Of a DNA stretch of 10,224 nucleotides, positions 5,901 to 10,224 are shown in pieces. A program made the translations under genes and the position numbers. The notes beneath the pieces are model-generated. The model did not search any database and had not been told where the DNA came from. It worked only from the letters and a program-made list of their open reading frames with translations. How positions within the stretch are numbered: position 1 is the stretch's first letter; each line of letters opens with the position of its first letter. This DNA is from Heritagella sp051881655 (lineage in GTDB: Bacteria; Bacillota; Clostridia; Oscillospirales; Acutalibacteraceae), in contig JBJEQH010000152.1 of the NCBI GenBank assembly GCA_051881655.1, positions 1 to 10,224 on the forward strand, in the 5' to 3' direction.

Positions 5901-6163
5901 TGGTGGAGGGCCGTCCCAATATTCTGGATCTGATCACCAACGGCTCTATCCAGATGGTGATCAATACCCCCCGCAACAAGGACGCCATGAATGACGACAG
6001 TTATCTGCGTAAGGCGGCCATTAAGGCAAAAACGCCTTATATGACGACGGTGGCTGCCGCCAAAGCCGCTGCGGATGGTATTCACTATGTGAAAAAGCAT
6101 GGCAGCAGCGAGGTGCAGTCGCTGCAGTCCCTCCACAGAGAGATTCAGCCGAAAGCGGAATAA
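2933..6163 (+). CDS. carB: Carbamoyl-phosphate synthase large subunit
   Basis: This 1076-residue protein makes carbamoyl phosphate from bicarbonate, ATP and glutamine-derived ammonia for pyrimidine and arginine synthesis, in complex with the small glutaminase subunit CarA. The length matches the family (about 1070). The first ATP-grasp half (about 1-400) starts with KVLIIGSGPIVIGQACEFDY and carries GGAGGG and INPRTSRSSALASKATG. An oligomerisation region covers about 400-550. The second half (about 551-935) repeats the pattern with IMILGGGPNRIGQGIEFDY, GGRGMEVV and EANPRASRTVPLVSK. The C-terminal MGS-like allosteric domain (about 936-1076) has ISVNDKDK, ATSGTY and VINTP. The start ATG has GGGAG about 8 nt upstream. 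No domain is broken. carA is not adjacent on either side, and a strong terminator closes the gene, so in this window carB is a single-gene unit; carA must be encoded elsewhere. Confidence 0.98.
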   Translation: MPKRTDIHKVLIIGSGPIVIGQACEFDYSGTQACKALRKLGYEIVLVNSNPATIMTDPETADVTYIEPLNVERLEQIIAKERPDALLPNLGGQSGLNLCAELNKAGVLDKYNVKVIGVQVDAIERGEDRIEFKKTMNRLGIEMARSEVAYSVEEALKIADDLGYPVVLRPAYTMGGAGGGLVYNRDELKTVCARGLQASLVGQVLVEESILGWEELELEVVRDADNNIITVCFIENIDPLGVHTGDSFCAAPMLTISEECQKRLQEQAYKIVESVQVIGGTNVQFAHDPVTDRIVVIEINPRTSRSSALASKATGFPIALVSAMLAAGLTLKDIPCGKYGTLDKYVPDGDYVVIKFARWAFEKFKGVQDKLGTQMRAVGEVMSIGKTYKEAFQKAIRSLETGRYGLGHAKDFDTLSKEELLKRLITPSSERHFLMYEALRKGATVEEIFEITKVKTWFIEQMKELVEEEEALMASKGKLPPDGQLIAAKKDGFSDKYLSQLLEIPEEDIRNHRISLGVEEAWEGVHVSGTPDSAYYYSTYNAPDKSVASEGKPKIMILGGGPNRIGQGIEFDYCCVHAAMALKKLGFETIIVNCNPETVSTDYDTSDKLYFEPLTLEDVLSIYKKEKPLGVIAQFGGQTPLNLASDLEKNGVKILGTSPAVIDLAEDRDLFRAMMDKLEIPMPESGMATTVEEAISIANGIGYPVMVRPSYVLGGRGMEVVYDDESMAGYMRAAVGVTPDRPILIDRFLNHAMECEADAISDGTHAFVPAVMEHVELAGVHSGDSACILPSVHISPENVAIIKEYTRKIAEEMHVRGLMNMQYAIENGKVYVLEANPRASRTVPLVSKVCNIRMVPLATEIITAELTGRPSPIENLKEQQIPYYGVKEAAFPFNMFQEVDPILGPEMRSTGEVLGLSRSYGEAFFKAQEAVQSKLPLEGTVLISVNDKDKDEVLDVARSLAADGFTILATSGTYAALKAAGIQAQKAKKLVEGRPNILDLITNGSIQMVINTPRNKDAMNDDSYLRKAAIKAKTPYMTTVAAAKAAADGIHYVKKHGSSEVQSLQSLHREIQPKAE

Positions 6164-6180
6164 GAAATTTGCAACAGAAA

Positions 6181-6209
6181 GAGGTTGGCAATTGCCAGCC
6201 TCTTTTTTT
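6181..6209 (+). terminator. Rho-independent terminator of carB
   Basis: GAGGTTGGC (6181-6189) pairs with GCCAGCCTC (6194-6202), with one G-T wobble and an AATT loop, followed by seven T's (6203-6209). It lies 17 bp after the carB stop. Confidence 0.92.
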
Positions 6210-6256
6210 GTCATAATTTTGATATGAGAGCGGGAAAATTTACAAAAACCGGCGGC

Positions 6257-6285
6257 TTGCTCCACAGATTCTCGTGGAATATAAT
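6257..6285 (+). promoter_or_regulatory. Predicted promoter of the esterase at 6351
   Basis: TTGCTC (6257-6262) and a perfect TATAAT (6280-6285) are separated by the optimal 17 bp, about 65 bp upstream of the start codon and clear of the preceding terminator. Confidence 0.7.
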
Positions 6286-6350
6286 AAATTTATATTCGTT
6301 CATTGGATGCTTTTAGGAAAAGAGACAATTTGTAGAAGGGATGAGGAACG

Positions 6351-7172
6351 ATGTCACTGGTAAATATGAATTTCCAAAGTCAGTATCTCGGCGGAAATAC
6401 GGAGATTACCGTGATCCTGCCGGATAAACCCTGGGAAGAGGAACCGAAAAAGTTTTATGACCGGAAGAAAAAGTATCCGGTGCTCTGGCTGCTGCACGGT
6501 ACCTATGGTGATCACACCGACTGGCTGCGCAAATCCAATATTGAAGTGTATGCCTGTGAGAAAGATCTGATCGTTGTCTGCCCCAGCGGCATGAACGCCA
6601 ACTACGCCAACTGGCCGAACTTCGGCACGGGGTATGCGATGTACGACTTTTTCTTTGAGGAGCTGATGCCCCTGATCTACGGGTGGTTCCCGGCCTCGGA
6701 TAAGAGAGAGGACAATTTTATCGCGGGACTGTCCATGGGTGCCCGGGGAACCTGTGTGTATGCATTCAGCCATCCGGAAAAGTTTGCGGCGGCGGCGGCG
6801 CTTTCCGGTACACCCCGGAATTTTGCCACCATGCCGGAGCGCGAGCCCAGAATGTGGGCGCGCATGGAAAAGGCCTCTCACAATTATGAGAACATGGAGG
6901 CGTTCCTGAATTCCCCCGAAAACACCTGGAAAATTGTGACAGAAAAAGCGGGAACCGGTGAACTGCCGCGGCTGTATTTTGCCTGTGGAGAGGATGATAT
7001 GCTGTATCAGGCGTTCCTCGACTTCCGGGAGTACGCCAAAGAAATAGAGCTGGATGCCACGTTTGAATCCATTCCCGGCTACCGCCATGAATGGCGTTTT
7101 TGGGATCTGACCATCCAAAAGGCGCTGTCTTTCTTTGGGATGGACCGCATGGATGCCGGAAATCCGTACTAA
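6351..7172 (+). CDS. Alpha/beta hydrolase of the esterase D / CE1-like (tributyrin esterase) type
   Basis: This 273-residue protein is a predicted cytoplasmic serine esterase. Visible signs are an N-terminal beta-rich part (VILPD at 21-25), YPVLWLLHGTYGD with the oxyanion HG at 49-50, the nucleophile elbow GLSMG with Ser128, the acid in CGEDD (Asp215 or Asp216), and His246 in GYRHEWRFWD. The spacing and the 'PVLWLLHG...DW...N' and 'G-H-EW-x-FWD' blocks fit the putative-esterase family that includes S-formylglutathione hydrolase, tributyrin esterase and acetyl-xylan/feruloyl esterases. There is no carbohydrate-binding module or signal peptide, so secretion is unlikely. ATG 6351 has GAAGGG and GAGG at 6335-6346 upstream. 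The gene is flanked by its own promoter and terminator. It is unrelated in subfamily to the carboxylesterase at 1163. The natural substrate is unknown. Confidence 0.9.
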   Translation: MSLVNMNFQSQYLGGNTEITVILPDKPWEEEPKKFYDRKKKYPVLWLLHGTYGDHTDWLRKSNIEVYACEKDLIVVCPSGMNANYANWPNFGTGYAMYDFFFEELMPLIYGWFPASDKREDNFIAGLSMGARGTCVYAFSHPEKFAAAAALSGTPRNFATMPEREPRMWARMEKASHNYENMEAFLNSPENTWKIVTEKAGTGELPRLYFACGEDDMLYQAFLDFREYAKEIELDATFESIPGYRHEWRFWDLTIQKALSFFGMDRMDAGNPY

Positions 7173-7187
7173 AATACCGGGAGAAGC

Positions 7188-7216
7188 GGGAGTACAGTTT
7201 TCTGTACTCCCTTTTT
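7188..7216 (+). terminator. Rho-independent terminator of the esterase
   Basis: GGGAGTACAG (7188-7197) and CTGTACTCCC (7202-7211) form a perfect 10-bp stem with a TTTT loop, followed by TTTTT (7212-7216). It lies 15 bp after the stop codon. Confidence 0.95.
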
Positions 7217-7238
7217 CGCGCATTTTCTGGATCCGTCC

Positions 7239-7267
7239 TTTACAGAAAAGGATGCAGAACGTATAAT
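7239..7267 (+). promoter_or_regulatory. Strong promoter of the cca operon
   Basis: TTTACA (7239-7244) and TATAAT (7262-7267) are separated by 17 bp, a near-consensus housekeeping promoter. The ribosome binding site AAAGGAGG (7285-7292) follows, 7 nt before the GTG start. Confidence 0.85.
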
Positions 7268-7299
7268 GGACACAAAACCACGGGAAAGGAGGCTGTTCT

Positions 7300-8670
7300 G
7301 TGCAAAGGGAGAGAGAAATCGCCCGGTGGGCCGCCGAAAAAATCAAAGAGGCAGGCGGCCGCGCTTTCTTTGTGGGCGGCTGTGTGCGGGATCAATATAC
7401 CGGATATGAGTGCAAGGACCTGGATATAGAGATTTACGGAATTTCGCAGGAACAGCTGCTTGAAATTCTTCAGCAGATGGGGCCGGTGGATCTGGTGGGA
7501 AAATCCTTTGGTGTGTACAAAGTGGCCGGTGTGAACGTGGATTTTGCTTTTCCGCGCCGGGAGAGAAAAAGCGGAGAGGGCCACCGCGCTTTTCAGATCC
7601 GGTCAGATCCGTTTATGGATCCCAAAGAAGCCTGTTCCCGCCGGGATTTTACTGTCAATGCCATGATGCAGGATGTGCTGACCGGCGAGATTCTGGATTA
7701 CTATGGGGGAAAAAGGGATCTGGAAGAAAAAAGGATTTGTCATATCCACCCTGCCTCTTTTCGGGAGGATTCACTCCGGGTCTTTCGTGCCGCGCAGTTT
7801 TCCGCCCGGTTGCAGTTTACGATTGCGCCGCAGACAGTGGAACTGTGCCGTCAAATCCCGGTGGACGATTTACCCGGAGAACGGGTGGAGGAAGAGCTGA
7901 AAAAAGCACTGCTGAAAGCTGCGAAGCCTTCTGTCTTTTTCCAGACCCTTCGGCAGATGGATCATTTACACGAGTGGTTCCCGGAAATTGACCGTTTGGT
8001 GGGGGTAGAGCAGCGTGCGGACGCGCATCCCGAGGGGGATGTGTATACCCATACCCTGATGGTTCTGGACCAGGCTGCCCTGCTGCGTGATAAAGCCCAT
8101 CATCCGTACGATCTGATGCTGGCGGCCTGTACCCATGATTTGGGAAAAGCGGTGACCACTCAGATGCGAAATGGGAAAATTCAATCGCTGGGCCATGAGC
8201 AGGCGGGAGTTCCCCTGGCCCTGGCAATGCTTTCCCGGCTGAGAATAGCGGGGGATATACAGAAACGGGTGCTCAATTGGACGGAGAATCATATGCGGCC
8301 CGGCGCCATGGCCCTTTCCTCGTCCCGAAAGAGCCGAACCAATCTGTTTCTTGACCGGGTGGAGGATCCTGCGGATCTTCTTTTGTTGGCACAAGCAGAC
8401 TGTAAAGGCAAAAGCCTTCCAGTTAGTTTTGAAAGAGAAGAGCAGTTTTGGCGGGAACGGATGCAGGTTTATAGAGATAATGTAAAGGAAAACCCCTTTC
8501 CTACAGGGAGGGAACTGCTTGCACTGGGGATTCCGCCCGGTAAGCACATGGGCCCCCTGCTGCAGCAGGCGCGAAATCAGATTCTGTGCGGAGATCGCCG
8601 TGAGACGGCCCTGCGCAATGCCGTGCGCGCATATGATCGCATGAAAAAGGAGAGTAAGGAAGATGAATAA
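7300..8670 (+). CDS. cca: CCA-adding enzyme (tRNA nucleotidyltransferase) with HD domain
   Basis: This 456-residue protein should add or repair the 3'-CCA end of tRNAs in the cytoplasm. The start is GTG 7300, fixed by AAAGGAGG 7 nt upstream. Class II nucleotidyltransferase motifs are in order: FVGGCVRD (24-31), the metal-binding DLD (40-42), RRDFTVNAM (114-122), the templating EDxxR as EDSLR (156-160), and the ERVEEEL stretch (194-200). The second half carries an HD phosphohydrolase domain with THTL (250-253), THDLGK (278-283) and GHEQAG (298-303). HD domains are known in some CCA enzymes, where they can act as 2',3'-cyclic phosphodiesterase or phosphatase during tRNA repair; activity here is inferred. 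A pure poly(A) polymerase is less likely because EDxxR is present. It is first in an operon with the DUF2441-like gene, which it overlaps by 8 bp. Confidence 0.93.
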   Translation: MQREREIARWAAEKIKEAGGRAFFVGGCVRDQYTGYECKDLDIEIYGISQEQLLEILQQMGPVDLVGKSFGVYKVAGVNVDFAFPRRERKSGEGHRAFQIRSDPFMDPKEACSRRDFTVNAMMQDVLTGEILDYYGGKRDLEEKRICHIHPASFREDSLRVFRAAQFSARLQFTIAPQTVELCRQIPVDDLPGERVEEELKKALLKAAKPSVFFQTLRQMDHLHEWFPEIDRLVGVEQRADAHPEGDVYTHTLMVLDQAALLRDKAHHPYDLMLAACTHDLGKAVTTQMRNGKIQSLGHEQAGVPLALAMLSRLRIAGDIQKRVLNWTENHMRPGAMALSSSRKSRTNLFLDRVEDPADLLLLAQADCKGKSLPVSFEREEQFWRERMQVYRDNVKENPFPTGRELLALGIPPGKHMGPLLQQARNQILCGDRRETALRNAVRAYDRMKKESKEDE

Positions 8671-9241
8671 GCAGGGGGATTCCTGTGGGCAGGGATTTGT
8701 GGCATATCATGTGGTAACCTCCTGTCCTATGGAGGTGGGGCAGCGGATTCGCTTTGACAGGGCGCATCCCAATGGAGTGTTCCATCGTGTGAAGGCGAAA
8801 GAAGAGGAGATCCGGCGGATCAAAGCGCACCCGGAAGAGTGGATGGGAAAAGCACTTCCGCATCATACCATGGTAGCTCTGCGCGAACTGGCGCTGGAAG
8901 AAGTGCGCGTTGCCCGTTTTCCCGATCTGCCTTCCCGCCTTCATTGTCTGTATGTCTCCGGACAGCTGGAACAGGCGGAAAAATGGGCCCGGTGGTTTGC
9001 CGATTGGGGACGCGAGGTTCTGCAGATTGTAAAGCTGAGCATCCGGGGCCGACGTTTTCAGGGAAACGCCAATCTGTGCTTTTCGGCGGGGGTGGATCAT
9101 GAGAAGAATCTTCTTCTGGCGGAAAAATACTGGGATGTTGCCCCTGACCCCACGGGGGAGACGCCGATTTGGGAGGAACTGGTGGATGGAGACATCACGG
9201 TAACGGAAATCCTTTGGGAAAAACAGAAAGAGGAGAAGTAG
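8663..9241 (+). CDS. DUF2441-like protein of unknown function
   Basis: The 192-residue product matches the pattern I recall for DUF2441: YHVVTSCPMEVGQRIRFD (15-32) with PNGVFHRV (36-43), ALRELALEEVR (72-82), SRLHCLYVSGQLEQAEKW (91-108), QIVKLSI (121-127) and a C-terminal LVDGDITVTEIL (173-184). It has no signal peptide or membrane segment, so it is probably cytoplasmic. ATG 8663 lies inside the end of cca as ATGAATAA, an 8-bp overlap that implies translational coupling, with AAGGAAG just upstream. The order of conserved H16, Y97 and E182, on segments likely to be strands, recalls the H-Y-E triad of ADP-ribosyltransferase-fold proteins; this is inference. Five bases separate it from the permease gene. 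Confidence 0.8.
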   Translation: MNKQGDSCGQGFVAYHVVTSCPMEVGQRIRFDRAHPNGVFHRVKAKEEEIRRIKAHPEEWMGKALPHHTMVALRELALEEVRVARFPDLPSRLHCLYVSGQLEQAEKWARWFADWGREVLQIVKLSIRGRRFQGNANLCFSAGVDHEKNLLLAEKYWDVAPDPTGETPIWEELVDGDITVTEILWEKQKEEK

Positions 9242-9246
9242 GAAAC

Positions 9247-10191
9247 ATGGAGAATTTAATTTTTAGCCTGAACGCAACGGTTCCGGTTTTTGCCCTGATG
9301 CTGCTGGGAATCTTCTTTCGCAAAATAGGATGGATGGAAGAGGGATTTGCCGCAAAAATCAATTCCTTCGTGTTTCGGGCCGCTCTGCCGGCGCTTTTGT
9401 TTTCCGATCTGGCCACGGTGGATTTTCAAAAAACATGGGATTCCTCTTTTGTCCTCTATTGCTTTGGGGTTACCCTGCTGTGCATTTTGCTGGCCTTCTT
9501 TTTTTCCTGTTTTCTGCGCGATCGGTCGGTTCAGGGGGAATTTATTCAGGCCTCGTATCGCAGCAGTGCGGCTCTGCTGGGGATTGCGCTGATCCAGAAT
9601 ATTTACGGCAATGCCGGAATGGCCCCGCTGATGATCATCGGCAGCGTACCGCTTTACAATGTGATGGCCGTGGTGGTGCTCGCGTTGTTTCGGCCGCAGC
9701 GCAGCCGGTTTGACCGTGCCTTTTGGAAAAAGACCGGCATGGACGTTATAAAAAATCCCATTTTGATTGGGATTCTGGCGGGGCTGTTGTGGTCACTGCT
9801 GCGCATTCCCATGCCCGCGATTCTGGGGAAAATAACGGGGTCGCTGGGAAATGTGGCAACCCCGATGGGGTTGATTGCCATGGGTGCCTCGTTCCAGGGA
9901 AGAAAAGCCCTGCAAAAAGCAAAACCGGCCGCGGCGGCATCTTTTCTCAAACTGATTGGGTTTGCGGCCATTTTTCTGCCGGCGGCGGTGCTGTGCGGAT
10001 TCCGGCAGGAAGCGCTGGTCGCCATTTTGATTATGCTGGGATCGCCTACAACGGTCAGCGGTTTTGTGATGGCCCGCAATATGGGGCATGAGGGAGTGCT
10101 GACCGCCAGTGTTGTCATGCTGACAACGCTGCTCAGCGCTTTTACCATTACGGCATGGATTTATCTTTTGCGCTGCCTGGCCCTGATTTGA
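9247..10191 (+). CDS. AEC (auxin efflux carrier) family permease
   Basis: The 314-residue protein is very hydrophobic, with about ten membrane segments, roughly 5-24, 39-58, 66-90, 104-120, 125-148, 168-187, 197-215, 229-250, 255-274 and 288-312. A basic loop around 150-170 separates two five-helix halves. Family signs are FALMLLGIFFRKIGW near the start, INSFVFRAALPALLF (38-52), the NPILIGILAGLLWSL start of the second half (170-184), TPMGLIAMGASF (205-216) and the SPTTVSGFVMARNMG block (266-280). Bacterial AEC members export or import organic acids and related compounds such as malate or malonate; the substrate here is unknown. I chose ATG 9247, 5 bp after the DUF2441 stop and preceded by AGGAGAAGTAGGA. 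The frame is open upstream to 9169, but that stretch is DUF2441 coding sequence. It is the third gene of the cca operon. Confidence 0.9.
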   Translation: MENLIFSLNATVPVFALMLLGIFFRKIGWMEEGFAAKINSFVFRAALPALLFSDLATVDFQKTWDSSFVLYCFGVTLLCILLAFFFSCFLRDRSVQGEFIQASYRSSAALLGIALIQNIYGNAGMAPLMIIGSVPLYNVMAVVVLALFRPQRSRFDRAFWKKTGMDVIKNPILIGILAGLLWSLLRIPMPAILGKITGSLGNVATPMGLIAMGASFQGRKALQKAKPAAAASFLKLIGFAAIFLPAAVLCGFRQEALVAILIMLGSPTTVSGFVMARNMGHEGVLTASVVMLTTLLSAFTITAWIYLLRCLALI

Positions 10192-10207
10192 AGGAGGAAA
10201 GAAAGCG

Positions 10208-10224
10208 ATGAAAATTTTTTTAAA
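10208..10224 (+). CDS. Start of the next gene in the operon (truncated)
   Basis: An AAGGAGG site (10191-10197) overlaps the end of the permease stop codon and lies 10 nt before ATG 10208, which begins MKIFL and runs off the window. No terminator separates it from the permease gene, so it is probably cotranscribed with cca. Five residues are too few to identify it. Confidence 0.6.

Noticed and set aside
3917..6265. 782-codon minus-strand open frame opposite carB
   Set aside because: It is a shadow of carB, which is intact over its whole length. The antisense product resembles no protein I know, and the frame runs through the carB terminator.
9169..9246. 26-codon upstream extension of the permease
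   Set aside because: It lies inside the DUF2441-like coding sequence and has no ribosome binding site. ATG 9247 has one and starts directly at the first membrane helix.

Overview
The window joins two different kinds of DNA. Bases 1 to about 1000 are AT-rich and hold 28-bp type I-E-like CRISPR repeats, all in the same orientation, interleaved with three very small protein genes. From about 1010 onward the DNA is GC-rich, densely coded and ordinary: a type B carboxylesterase, carB, a second alpha/beta hydrolase, a CCA-adding tRNA nucleotidyltransferase, a DUF2441-like protein, an AEC-family permease and the start of one more gene. Strong AGGAGG-type ribosome binding sites, TATAAT promoters, U-tract terminators and the protein sequences suggest a GC-rich gut-type Firmicute (Clostridia, perhaps Oscillospirales). 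That placement is inference only.

Left region (1-1035). Repeats lie at 202-229, 568-595, 630-657, 691-718 and 947-974. Only the middle three are spaced like a CRISPR array (spacers of 34 and 33 bp). The two other intervals are 338 and 228 bp, and each carries one small ORF in the array direction (338-550 and 770-943). A third small ORF (1-165, cut by the window edge) precedes the first repeat. Each ORF is followed by a repeat 3 to 36 nt after its stop codon. The array appears to end 33 bp after the last repeat in a C-run/G-run hairpin with a U-tract (1008-1035) that looks like a decayed terminal repeat now serving as a terminator. The cas genes are not in the window; if present they would most likely lie to the left.

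Right region (1036-10224). There are four transcription units, all on the + strand. The carboxylesterase has its own promoter (1093-1122). carB has an extended -10 promoter (2843-2851), a strong terminator (6181-6209) and no carA beside it. The esterase-D/CE1-like hydrolase has a promoter (6257-6285) and a perfect-stem terminator (7188-7216). A near-consensus promoter (7239-7267) drives cca, DUF2441 and AEC permease and probably the next gene, with an 8-bp overlap and gaps of 5 and 16 bp.

The main point of interest is the left region. Small protein cassettes sit between CRISPR repeats, and the two repeats that follow the internal ORFs share sequence variants the others lack. This could be a cassette-bearing CRISPR array, solitary-repeat regulatory or anti-CRISPR RNA elements, or a decayed array invaded by accessory DNA. 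The sequence alone does not decide between these.
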